A program made the translations under genes and the position numbers. The notes beneath the pieces are model-generated. The model had not been told where the DNA came from, made no database searches, and saw only the letters and a program-made list of their open reading frames with translations. Source: Bacteroidota bacterium (GTDB lineage: Bacteria > Bacteroidota > Bacteroidia > Chitinophagales > Saprospiraceae). Taken from it: a DNA stretch of 32,493 nucleotides. Location of the stretch: assembly GCA_017857395.1 (NCBI GenBank), contig JAFMDF010000074.1, positions 1 to 32,493 of the forward strand, written 5' to 3'. Shown here one piece after another: positions 1 to 7,625 of this stretch (its first letter is position 1; each line of letters starts with the position of its first letter).

Positions 1-159
1 GGAAAGAAATTGAAGAATATTAACTGCCGCTAACTTCTTGCGCAAACCACTAGGAAGATTTTCTGCCGCCATTGTTTTTGACAATTCAAAAGGCAGCAGC
101 AGAGGGGAACTGATAAATACTTGGCATAAAATAAAGGATAGCGTGATTAAAATTTTCAT
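1..159 (-). CDS. Partial exported protein, N-terminal part only
   Basis: An open frame runs leftward from an ATG at 159-157 to the window edge without a stop (53 codons). It opens MKILITLSFILCQVF, a lysine followed by a hydrophobic stretch, which looks like a signal peptide or membrane anchor; a charged segment with RKKLAAVNILQ follows. No domain can be identified from 53 residues. An internal Met (residue 30, MAAENLPSG) could be an alternative start, in which case there would be no signal peptide. The gene continues beyond the window. The frame is too short for codon statistics to prove it is coding. Confidence 0.5.
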   Translation of the reverse strand, partial: MKILITLSFILCQVFISSPLLLPFELSKTMAAENLPSGLRKKLAAVNILQFLS

Positions 160-525
160 AAGGGTAATTTTGATTTGATTAATTATTAAAAGAGTTGCCC
201 TTAATGGAAAGCGATATGTATACTAGCGCAAGGATTTATTATACAGCAAAAATAATGCCCTTCTTTTGATAGTTTGTTAAAAATAAAAAGCCCGAAGCTT
301 ATCCCACTAAGCTTCGGGTTCAACGATTATTGCTCATGAACGAAGCAATATATTATGTGAATAGGTCCAAAATTATTTCTGTTGTCGGTTGTCGGTTATC
401 TGTTGTCTGTAAAAACCTAATCGGATAGCTGATAATAAGTCGATAAAAAATGGTGTCAAGTGTAATGCAAATACGTCTTGCCTGACACCTAGTACCTGAC
501 ACCCGATACCATTTTTAGAATAACA
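160..525. other. Gene-free spacer with terminator and word-like repeats
   Basis: No protein gene is visible between the partial gene at the left edge and the coiled-coil gene. The stretch holds a strong hairpin at 291-318, listed separately. It also holds degenerate iterations of GTCGGTT/TCTGTTGTCTG near 380-410 and of CCTGACACC near 480-510. The arms TGGTGTCA (about 451-458) and TGACACC (about 482-488) are inverted relative to each other. The 17-mer ACCTGACACCCGATACC (494-510) recurs exactly at 27204-27220. Confidence 0.5.
291..318 (-). terminator. Rho-independent terminator of the coiled-coil gene
   Basis: Perfect 11-bp stem CCCGAAGCTTA / TAAGCTTCGGG with a 6-base loop. Read on the minus strand it is followed by CTTTTTATTTTT, so it terminates leftward transcription arriving from the gene at 526-1491, about 210 bases after its stop. 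Confidence 0.8.
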
Positions 526-1491
526 TTACCGTAAACTAAAAGCCGCAGAACCTAAGTAACCTACATTCGACCAAAGCGCTACATTATACAAGCCTGCGTC
601 CATTTTATCAGTTGGTTGAAAAGCCATACTTATTTTTTGATTGGCATTTAAAGTAATGGTTTCTACGCCTGCGACTTCTACTTTTAATGCACCATTGGCA
701 GTAGGAACATCCATAGGAGTAGAAGCAATCTTTTTTACTGGAATTCCTTCTCCGTCGGTTACCACTAAATAAATTTCGTGCTCTTTCTGCAATGCTGTTG
801 GAATATTAGCTAAATCAAAATCGACTTTAATAGCTCTAGCTTGCTTGGCTTTAGTGGTCAATTTTTCTTTTTTATCTGCTATTTGAATTTGAAAACGGGT
901 TGCTTGAAAACCTGCTGGTGCTAAAGTGAATAACCTTGCTTGTATCTTCGTATTTTGAGCATTCAAGTCCTCAACTTGTGCCGTTAGTTGTGTATTCTCG
1001 TCATTAACTACCGCTAATTCTACATCTAAAGATTCTTTGGCTACGGTCAAATCTTTATTATTGGTTTGTAAAGTCGCAATTTCTGCGAATAATTCTTCTT
1101 TAGAGGTATTTAATTCCGCAATGCGCTGCTGCATTTCTTCATTGCTGATTTTCGTTTTGGAGAGTGCCCTTTTGATTTTGCTAATTCTACCTTTTAAGCC
1201 TTTTATTTTCTCTTCGGCATCGACAATTTTGACTTCTAATGCTGTATTTTTTTCTATTTCTAGATCATAATTAGTAGTCAACTGACTGACTTCTGCTTCT
1301 AAGCCTAATCTTTCATCATTTAACTCGGATAGTGCTGATTTCAATTGAACCGTCTTGTGTGCATGGGTATTGGATTCATTGCTAAAGTGGTAGATACCAC
1401 CAATAGCAACTAGTAGAAATACAAATAAAACGGCAATAGCTACTTGAAAACCTGTTTTGTTGTTGTTGGTAGGATTATTTAAATTAGACAT
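526..1491 (-). CDS. Membrane-anchored coiled-coil protein, function unknown
   Basis: 321 residues. A short Asn-rich cytoplasmic start is followed by one hydrophobic span (about residues 15-34), then a long heptad-type region rich in Glu, Lys, Leu and Asn (about 46-185), then a compact C-terminal domain of about 130 residues with alternating hydrophobics, ending in SAAFSLR. The order suggests an inner-membrane anchor, a periplasmic coiled-coil rod and a terminal beta-type domain. Such proteins are often mislabelled as SMC-like because of the coiled coil; there is no ATPase motif. It is monocistronic, with its own terminator at 291-318. I do not recognise a family and infer only an envelope-associated structural or adaptor role. 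Confidence 0.85.
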   Translation of the reverse strand: MSNLNNPTNNNKTGFQVAIAVLFVFLLVAIGGIYHFSNESNTHAHKTVQLKSALSELNDERLGLEAEVSQLTTNYDLEIEKNTALEVKIVDAEEKIKGLKGRISKIKRALSKTKISNEEMQQRIAELNTSKEELFAEIATLQTNNKDLTVAKESLDVELAVVNDENTQLTAQVEDLNAQNTKIQARLFTLAPAGFQATRFQIQIADKKEKLTTKAKQARAIKVDFDLANIPTALQKEHEIYLVVTDGEGIPVKKIASTPMDVPTANGALKVEVAGVETITLNANQKISMAFQPTDKMDAGLYNVALWSNVGYLGSAAFSLR

Positions 1492-1958
1492 CTTAATGAT
1501 TTTAACTCAAAAGGGTGGTTGCTAAAACTACAACACCTTTTCTTTACCAGCCCATATCTTTTAAGCGATAGGGGAGGAGAGAGGTTGAGTTTGGTTAATA
1601 ATGAATAAAACGCTGCTTATATCACTAATTTTTAGGGTGTAAACTTCGGTGATAAGAACAGGTAATATTTTTTTTTAGTATGTAAGAAATTGTAGGTTAG
1701 TAATTTGGTGTAGTGAAGTAGCTGATAATAGAAGTGAATTAGCCAATAACACTTTTATAGTAATAATAGATTGATTATAAAAATGACCTATTGGTAAAAA
1801 TGTTGGAACTTAAATATATTAATTGATTTGTCCTGTCACAAATGGCACGTTTGTTGTTTGAATTTATTTTATAATAAGTATGAATTTATAGACGATTTCT
1901 TCTTGCTACCCTCCATTATTTAAAGGTTTATTGAATAACAAACACCAATTCTTTTAAA
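1492..1958. other. Divergent promoter region without a gene
   Basis: This 467-base AT-rich spacer separates the leftward coiled-coil gene from the rightward sensor gene, so it must carry both promoters. I see no ORF with coding character, no strong terminator and no convincing TAnnTTTG box at proper spacing. Confidence 0.4.
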
Positions 1959-3178
1959 ATGGAGAAATCATTTCGTCAACAACCAACCCTCCCTGTTTTT
2001 GAGCTTAAAGAAACAATCATTGTTTGGAAAGTTTGTCTCGCTCTAATAACTTTATCTACCATTGTGGGCGCTTTGTTCAGCTTAATAGGTAAGTATGATT
2101 ATCTATTATGGAGTATATTAAGCTATATAGGAGGTGGTGTACCACTTTATTTGCTTAGACAAAAAAGACTCAATACTGCCAAATTATGGCTGCTAATAGT
2201 TCCTACTATATTCATTATTTTAAGTGCCTTTTTAGTGGGAACTGCATCCTATGCTTCCTTTATTATTATTCCTGTGCCTTTTGCTGCTATGGTTTTTTAT
2301 CATGAAAAACAATATTTATGGCATTGCCTTCTACTAGCAATTATTGGTTTTTTACTTTGTGAAGGTATTGTGCTATATACCTACCCCATTTGGGAGGTGT
2401 CCTTTCCTTTAATTAATAAATTTATTGCAGCTCTAGCTATTATTTTGGTGACCTACTTTTTATTGGATTCCTTTAAAACAGTGCTATTAAAAAAAGAAGC
2501 GACACTTTTAGCCCAAAATGCATTACTGAAAAAAGAAATTGAGGAACGTAAACGGGTAGAGGCGACTTTAATGGAAAAAGAAGCACGATTAAAGTTAGTT
2601 ATAGAAACAGCTCAATTAGGTGTAAGAGATATCAACTTACCAACAGGAGAAACTTTTCTTGGCGAACAATGGTGTCACTTTTTAGAATATGAGAAGGAAT
2701 TATTTTTTAATGGAGAGATGCAATTGTTGTATTTAATACATGAAGAGGATAAAGCTTATGTACAAACTTTGATACAAGACCAATTATACTAGAAACGGTC
2801 AAGTTTTGTGAATTGTTAAGAAAATCTTAACAAAAATATAACTATTTGATTATCAATGTTAAAACTAACGTTTTGCAAGCATAAATCTTGGATTTAAAAT
2901 CAAAATACTTGACCGTTCAGAGTATAGATGGAAAAATTTCAGCTTATGAAGTGGCTTTTAGAGTGTATACCAAATCAAACAAAATTAAATGGGTACAGCA
3001 ATTGAGTAAAACAATATCTATAGATAAAGAGGGAAAACCACGACGAATTATAGAGATATATATGGATATTACGGCACAACTAACCATTAATATTGACCTA
3101 GAGAAAAAAAATAAAAAGTTGAGAGAGTTGTCTAGTGTTGCTTCTTATTATATGCAAGCATACATTAGGAGGAATTGA
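1959..3178 (+). pseudogene. Membrane PAS sensor (histidine kinase remnant) broken by insertion
   Basis: The upstream part (1959-2792) encodes about five hydrophobic spans (residues 20-170), a charged coiled-coil linker (KKEIEERKRVEATL) and the first half of a PAS domain; it stops at a TAG inside the inserted element. The frame resumes at 2927 with the second PAS half (YEVAFRVYTKSNKIKWVQ ... IIEIYMDITAQ). Joining codon 276 (tta, 2784-2786) to gat at 2927 gives IQDQL-DGKISAYEV, a normal uninterrupted PAS_3-type fold, and a 359-residue product. After PAS and a linker (NKKLRELSS) the sequence reaches the place where a HisKA box is expected but shows VASYYMQAYIRRN then stop, so the phosphoacceptor His and the whole ATPase half are missing. 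The 5' fragment may still be translated, but signalling is very unlikely. Confidence 0.85.
2787..2924. mobile_element. 138-bp IS630/Tc1-mariner-type MITE with TA duplication
   Basis: Flanked by TA at 2785-2786 and 2925-2926. The ends are inverted: the left begins TACTAGAAACGGTCAAGT and the right, read on the opposite strand, TACTCTGAACGGTCAAGT. An internal hairpin TTGTTAAGA-AAA-TCTTAACAA lies near 2812-2832. There is no room for a transposase, so it is a non-autonomous element. Exact removal with one TA restores the host gene in frame, which fixes the boundaries. TA target duplication is characteristic of the IS630/Tc1-mariner group; the family call rests on that and not on a visible transposase. 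Confidence 0.88.
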
Positions 3179-3195
3179 AGGACTTCTATACTAGA

Positions 3196-3230
3196 AAAGC
3201 GGCTACTTCATTTTATGAAGTAGCCGCTTT
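3196..3230. terminator. Bidirectional terminator between convergent genes
   Basis: Perfect 15-bp stem, AAAGCGGCTACTTCA paired with TGAAGTAGCCGCTTT around a TTTTA loop, with A-rich left and T-rich right flanks. It serves the sensor remnant (plus) and the DUF2853 gene (minus), whose stops lie 18 and 22 bases away. Confidence 0.88.
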
Positions 3231-3251
3231 ATATGCTGTAATTATTAAAAA

Positions 3252-3596
3252 TTACTTAGCGAATACAGATTCTTTGCCAAATTTCTTTGTCAAAAGGTAG
3301 TAGAACATACCTCTGTATTTGTTTTTGTTAGATTTACCTAATTGCTCACCAACTTCTTTCATAGCTGCATCTAATGCAGGACCATCAGATAAACCTAATT
3401 TTTTGATTAGGAAATTTTTCTTTACCCTTTCTAATTCTACAGGGTCAGAAGTAGATACCTTTGATGAATCTTTATTATAGATAGCAGGACCACAAGCTTT
3501 GGTTACTGCTTTTAATAAATCTGCATCAGCTGTTACACCTGCTTTGTCTTTTAATTCTTTAGTGTAAAGGTCTAGTGCTGCTTGAAACTTACTCAT
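3252..3596 (-). CDS. DUF2853 family protein
   Basis: 114 residues, small, Lys-rich, soluble and predicted mostly helical. The pattern of an N-terminal YTKELK segment, a central LLKAVTKACGPAIYN with VSTSDPVELERVKKNFL, and a C-terminal NKYRGMFYYLLTKKFGKESVF fits the DUF2853 family, conserved single-domain proteins of unknown function common in Bacteroidota. There is no signal peptide or membrane span, so it is cytosolic. It has its own terminator and no operon partner in the same direction nearby. The start ATG at 3596 is the only good one. No biochemical role can be assigned. Confidence 0.85.
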   Translation of the reverse strand: MSKFQAALDLYTKELKDKAGVTADADLLKAVTKACGPAIYNKDSSKVSTSDPVELERVKKNFLIKKLGLSDGPALDAAMKEVGEQLGKSNKNKYRGMFYYLLTKKFGKESVFAK

Positions 3597-3781
3597 AGTA
3601 TATGCTAGTTTAAGTTAGAAAATATAGTAAGATTACTGGGCGTAATAATAAGGAGTTCTTGGGATAATTTACAACTTTACGGTATTTTTTTTGCAAGAAT
3701 ATGGTTAGTAAACTAAAAAAAGCGGCGATAAGACCATTTGAAAATGAATTTTTGATCCTATTTTGGAGCAACCCTTTATTA

Positions 3782-4477
3782 TTAAGCTTCTGGAACTTTC
3801 AAGATAAAACCTACTTTAAACACATTTTCAATATGAACTCGGGAGTCTTCTTTTAATAGTTTTCGTAATCTAGAAATAAAAACATCAAAACTTCTACCTA
3901 AAAAATAATCCTTTTTGCCATAAATTTGTTCTACTGCATCTTCTCTTTTTAATACTTGATTTTGATGCAAACAAAGTAAACGAAGTACTTCATTTTCTTT
4001 CACGGTTATCCTACGGGTCAATTCGCCGTGGGTCAATTCATGCCGCTGATAATCAAAGAAGTAGTTGCCAATATTAAATTGGGTGGGTTGTGGACAAATG
4101 TCATCATCAATATGCTGATTACGTAGAATTACTTTGATTTTGCATAATAATTCATCTTCGTCAAATGGTTTGGTTAGATAATCTTCTGCACCAATAGCAT
4201 ATCCTTTTAGGCGGTCTTCTTTCAAAGATTTTGCCGAAAGAAATAAAAAGGGAATATCCGTGTTTTCTCTTTTGATACTTCTAGCTAAATCATAACCATC
4301 CATTTTTGGCAGCATGATGTCCAAAATACATAGGTCAAAACCAGAAGCTTTAACTTGTTGTAAACCACTTTCTCCATCTCGACAAAGTTTTACTTGGTAG
4401 CCCTCGTCTTCTAGAAATTCCATTAATAAAAATCCTAGATTTAAATCGTCTTCAACTAAAAGAATGTTTTTATCCAA
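3782..4477 (-). CDS. OmpR-type response regulator
   Basis: A receiver domain followed by a winged-helix DNA-binding domain. From the start chosen here (TTG at 4477) the product is 231 residues and begins MDKNILLVEDDLNLG, which places the acidic pair directly after the first strand as usual. The phosphoacceptor is Asp53 in ILDIMLPKMDG, and the conserved Lys lies in LTKPF. The C-terminal part (KENEVLRLLCLHQNQVL ... GRSFDVFISRLRKLL) is a typical trans-reg-C domain. A longer frame back to a TTG at 4513 exists but overlaps the kinase and adds residues no receiver domain has. The gene follows its kinase by 10 bases. It probably acts as a transcription factor for an envelope response; the divergent Cys-rich gene at 5979 is a candidate target by position only. 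Confidence 0.9.
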   Translation of the reverse strand: MDKNILLVEDDLNLGFLLMEFLEDEGYQVKLCRDGESGLQQVKASGFDLCILDIMLPKMDGYDLARSIKRENTDIPFLFLSAKSLKEDRLKGYAIGAEDYLTKPFDEDELLCKIKVILRNQHIDDDICPQPTQFNIGNYFFDYQRHELTHGELTRRITVKENEVLRLLCLHQNQVLKREDAVEQIYGKKDYFLGRSFDVFISRLRKLLKEDSRVHIENVFKVGFILKVPEA

Positions 4478-4487
4478 AATATGCTGA

Positions 4488-5729
4488 TTAATTATTTGGT
4501 AAAAATAAATCAAAGCGACTTCCTTTATTTAAGTCGCTAATAATATGAATAAATCCTTGATGTAGTTCTACTACTTTTTTGACATAAGCCAAGCCTAAAC
4601 CAAAGCCTTTATGATTGTGTATATTGCCTGTTCCTACTCGTTGGAATTTATCGAAAATAACTGCCTGTTCGGATTTGGCAATACCGATACCATTATCTTT
4701 AAAGAGTAATAAAATACCCTTTTCTTTTTCCTTAGAAGTAATGGTGATTTCGGGTACTAAAGTTGCATACTTTAAGGCATTGTCAATAATATTTCTAAAA
4801 GCATTGCTTAGGTGAAATCTATCGCCGATTACCGTTATGTCAGGGGAGATATTTAGATGAATAGCAGCTTCTTTTTTATCAATTTGAATCGCCATATCAT
4901 CAATAATTTCTTCTAGTAATTGATAAAGGTTTAGTTTTTCTTTTTTTAGGGGATAATTACCTTGTTCCATTTTTGCCAAGTATAAAACTCGTTCTACTTG
5001 ATGAATCAATTTATTGGCTTCTTTTTTGGTAATATTTAAGAAGGTATTATTTCGTAGTTGGGGTTTTTTTTTGGTTAACAAATTATTGGCGAGAATAATA
5101 TTGGTTAAAGGGGTTTTAAATTCATGCGCCATATTATTAAAGAAATCTTTATTGCGCTCTCCAATCTTTTTCTGCTGAATCAAATAGTAAGTAGCCAATC
5201 CAAAAACAGTTGTGACAAATAATAAAATAAAAATAGAAGAACCTATCATAAAACCCATTTGCCCCAAAATGAATTGAGTGCGGGTTGGAAAAGTAATATT
5301 GAGCATTTGGTCATTATACCCTGCGATAGCACCTAAAGAGCAACAGCTCGGCAAATTCTCATCTGCACAGGTATTTTTTTCATCAAAGATTTCAGTTTCA
5401 TAAGGGAGGTGAATATCATAAAAAGCCAATGCTTTATCCAATGCTTTTCGAACATTATTTTCTTCTGATTGAGGCGGTAAAGTTGTGACTAGATTAGCCG
5501 TTAACATGGAGGTAAAGTCAGGTTCTGGATTAGCAATACAAGTCTTAGGCCCATCACTCAATTCTGTGACTGCCATGCATAAAGCCATAGAAACCTTCTG
5601 ATTAAATTGTTCTTCAATTAAATTTTTGGAATGAAAAAGCCATTGTGCTTGTAGCAATACTAAGGCACTCAATGCCAAAGTAGCACCAGCAATAACCGCA
5701 TTGACTTTATTCCATTGGAAGTTCTTCAT
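4488..5729 (-). CDS. Two-transmembrane sensor histidine kinase
   Basis: 413 residues. Membrane spans at about 10-30 and 156-184 enclose a periplasmic sensor of about 125 residues with several Cys (CMAVTE, KTCIANP, NTCADENLPSCC) that could form disulfides or bind metal. The cytoplasmic half has HisKA with phosphoacceptor His202 (MAHEFKTPLTNI), the N box (NIIDNALKYA, Asn317), the G1 box DNGIGI (346-351) and the G2 box GFGLGL (375-380), so it is catalytically complete. It is the first gene of an operon with the OmpR-type regulator. The ligand is unknown; the Cys-rich sensor suggests redox or metal sensing, which is inference only. Confidence 0.93.
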   Translation of the reverse strand: MKNFQWNKVNAVIAGATLALSALVLLQAQWLFHSKNLIEEQFNQKVSMALCMAVTELSDGPKTCIANPEPDFTSMLTANLVTTLPPQSEENNVRKALDKALAFYDIHLPYETEIFDEKNTCADENLPSCCSLGAIAGYNDQMLNITFPTRTQFILGQMGFMIGSSIFILLFVTTVFGLATYYLIQQKKIGERNKDFFNNMAHEFKTPLTNIILANNLLTKKKPQLRNNTFLNITKKEANKLIHQVERVLYLAKMEQGNYPLKKEKLNLYQLLEEIIDDMAIQIDKKEAAIHLNISPDITVIGDRFHLSNAFRNIIDNALKYATLVPEITITSKEKEKGILLLFKDNGIGIAKSEQAVIFDKFQRVGTGNIHNHKGFGLGLAYVKKVVELHQGFIHIISDLNKGSRFDLFLPNN

Positions 5730-5914
5730 AAACTTTATAAATCGGGATACGTGGTTACATCAGTAATAGATAAAGACATAATAAAAAAGTATCGCATAAT
5801 TAGATACACTATTCCACTACAAATTACGATAAATAAATCATTCCCTGCTGACGATTAACACCTATTTAACAAGTGGATAACAGGTGCACTACAGCTTCTT
5901 TTTGTCGACTAGAA

Positions 5915-5922
5915 TACCTTTG
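5915..5922 (+). promoter_or_regulatory. Putative -7 box TACCTTTG
   Basis: This octamer matches the TAnnTTTG consensus of the Bacteroidota housekeeping sigma factor and lies 56 bases before the ATG at 5979. No clear TTG -33 element stands at the expected distance, so the call is tentative. Confidence 0.4.
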
Positions 5923-5978
5923 TTTTGACAAATAACCCGGTAGCTCAGCGGTTCTGAGTGTATTTTAAAATTAGTATT

Positions 5979-6380
5979 ATGAAAACTTGTTGTGATTTTT
6001 GTTCCACTATGATTTTGGTATTTTTTGCGCTAGTACTTTCTATGGGAAGTTTACAAGCACAGACGCAGCCAAATTGCGATTTATCAAAATGTAGTCCTGA
6101 AGAACGAGCGGCTTGTGCTAAAATTTGTGCAAGCAAATCTTTAGCGACAACGGTTGGTTTAACAGATTTCCTTTTTGAAGCAAAGGAAACCAAAAAAACA
6201 AACTGTAATCCAGCCGCTTGTGCGAAAACAACTGGTGCTACGGCTAAATTGGTTTCTACAGAAACCAAAATTGCTCCTGTTTATAGCAATAGTTTAGAAA
6301 CAATTGTAGAAGCATTAACGAGTACAGAAAAGAAGAAAACCTGTGCGCCTAAGTGTAGCAAGGCGAAGACTAGTCTATAG
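5979..6380 (+). CDS. Small Cys-rich exported protein, function unknown
   Basis: 133 residues from the ATG at 5979; a longer frame from 5958 would place seven residues before the signal. The N-terminus MKTCCDFCSTM, a hydrophobic run and SMGSLQAQ form a signal peptide with probable cleavage after AQA or AQ. The mature part has paired cysteines (NCDLSKCSPEERAACAKICASK, NCNPAACAK, CAPKCSKAK) separated by a Thr/Val-rich segment, and a Lys-rich tail. The CxxxxC and CxxxC spacings allow disulfides or soft-metal binding. It is divergently transcribed from the two-component operon, with 249 bases between. I do not recognise a family; a periplasmic metal or redox role is inference. Confidence 0.75.
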   Translation: MKTCCDFCSTMILVFFALVLSMGSLQAQTQPNCDLSKCSPEERAACAKICASKSLATTVGLTDFLFEAKETKKTNCNPAACAKTTGATAKLVSTETKIAPVYSNSLETIVEALTSTEKKKTCAPKCSKAKTSL

Positions 6381-6405
6381 TTTTGTTGAATATTGGATGA
6401 TTTTT

Positions 6406-6478
6406 TGACGCTGATTTCGCTGGCTATTATGATTTAAAAGAGTTTAATTAATCATACAAATCAACGAAATTAGCGTCA
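6406..6478. repeat. Inverted repeat between convergent genes
   Basis: Arms TGACGCTGATTTCG (6406-6419) and CGAAATTAGCGTCA (6465-6478) are complementary except for one mismatch, separated by 45 AT-rich bases that also contain TATGATT / AATCATA. It lies between the convergent Cys-rich and oxygenase genes and may work as a terminator or be an interspersed repeat. Confidence 0.6.
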
Positions 6479-6491
6479 TTGAACCCGCAAC

Positions 6492-7571
6492 TTACTTCAC
6501 CTCTTTAGCATAATCATCCCCATAATATTTACTAGTAATATTGGTATGGAATTTTACCGCAGAGATTGGGGGATATTTTGGATTATCTAAAGAAGGCAAT
6601 ACCTCTAAAATTTCATCTTCCCAAATATAAATGGCCATTGGTAAAGATATTCTAGGCTTAGTAAACAGGGTCTTAGTAGTGGGTTTACTAACTCGATGCG
6701 TCGTTGATGGCAAACGGTCATTGGTGATGCGTTGCATATAATCTCCTGTATTTAGGATAATACTTCCTGGTTCGGCATTCAAGCGAATCCACTTCCCATT
6801 TTCTCTATTTAATACTTGCAAGCCTTCTACTTCTTGGGCTGGTAAAATGGTAAATAAATCCACATCCTCATGCCCCAACATTCTGCCTGCTCCAGAGGCA
6901 TCATCTTGATTATTAATCGGTGGGTAATAATTTAAGCGAAAGCCAAAGTTAGTTCCAGTTAATTTTTCATCATATAAATGCGGGTCAGTACCTAGGTAGC
7001 GCAGAATACTTTGCATAATTGGCAAAACCAATGCTTCGTGTGATTGAATCAATTGCCTAAAAAAGGGTTCGTATCCACCTTCGGGCCAAAAGTCTCGTTC
7101 GTTATAATTCGGGTCATTATTTAAATCGAAAGCCCTGCGACAAAACACCCATCCCTCTACTAAATCTGGGTGAATGATAGTCGTTGTTTTCATCGGAAAA
7201 TAGCCTTGATTGACAGAACCGTGTCTTTCTGACTTATATTTCATTCGTTCTTCGTAGGAAATATCTTCAAAGATTCGGGCTGTTTTTTGCTGCCCTTCCT
7301 TGTATAAATTAGTATCTACGCCATGTCCTGTTAAGATGGCAAAGCCGATACTTTCTAATGCTTCGCCTAACTCTTTAGCAAATTCTTTTTTACCTTCGAT
7401 ACCGCCTTCAAAAAACTTGCGCATATCACAAGTGCGAATTTTAAAATCTTCGTCAAATTGGTCGGTGGCTTCGTCTTCTACCAATTTATAAGTTTGCTTT
7501 TTATCTACTTGGTCGTATTTGCTAAAATCTTGGTTGACTGCTTTGATGCCGTCTTTTTGTTTATTTGCCAT
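6492..7571 (-). CDS. 2-oxoglutarate/Fe(II) oxygenase, isopenicillin N synthase-like
   Basis: 359 residues from the ATG at 7571 (MANKQKDGIK); an ATG 16 codons upstream exists but its extension is not family-like. The product has the DIOX_N region (GEALESIGFAILTGHGVD) followed by the double-stranded beta-helix core with the Fe(II) triad His234 and Asp236 (GHEDVDLFTIL) and His292 (STTHRV), and the 2-oxoglutarate-binding Arg307-x-Ser309 (RIS). All catalytic ligands are present. Members hydroxylate, desaturate or cyclise small molecules such as amino acids or peptides; the substrate cannot be read from sequence. The gene follows the NSS transporter by about 54 bases on the same strand, so co-transcription is likely and the imported solute may be the substrate (inference). 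Confidence 0.88.
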   Translation of the reverse strand: MANKQKDGIKAVNQDFSKYDQVDKKQTYKLVEDEATDQFDEDFKIRTCDMRKFFEGGIEGKKEFAKELGEALESIGFAILTGHGVDTNLYKEGQQKTARIFEDISYEERMKYKSERHGSVNQGYFPMKTTTIIHPDLVEGWVFCRRAFDLNNDPNYNERDFWPEGGYEPFFRQLIQSHEALVLPIMQSILRYLGTDPHLYDEKLTGTNFGFRLNYYPPINNQDDASGAGRMLGHEDVDLFTILPAQEVEGLQVLNRENGKWIRLNAEPGSIILNTGDYMQRITNDRLPSTTHRVSKPTTKTLFTKPRISLPMAIYIWEDEILEVLPSLDNPKYPPISAVKFHTNITSKYYGDDYAKEVK

Positions 7572-7625
7572 GATTATTTTTTTAATGGTTGAGCCTAGAA
7601 CAACGATAAATACTCGCACTTTACC

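Noticed and set aside
526-1491. SMC-type chromosome segregation protein
   Set aside because: The similarity is only coiled coil; there is no Walker motif or hinge, and there is a membrane span.
4478-4513. N-terminal extension of the response regulator to TTG 4513
   Set aside because: It overlaps the kinase stop, adds twelve residues not seen in receiver domains, and the inner TTG at 4477 gives the standard start.
5934-5960. tRNA-like start: CCCGGTAGCTCAGCGGTTCTGAG resembles the acceptor and D-arm of a tRNA
   Set aside because: No anticodon arm, T-loop GTTCGA or complementary 3' acceptor follows; the ATG of the Cys-rich gene starts 20 bases later.
5945-6268. 107-codon minus-strand frame opposite the Cys-rich gene
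   Set aside because: The plus frame has a signal peptide and ordered Cys pattern; the minus frame is its shadow with no recognisable features.
7572-7619. N-terminal extension of the oxygenase to ATG 7619
   Set aside because: The extra 16 residues are hydrophobic/basic and unlike the family; ATG 7571 gives a normal soluble start.
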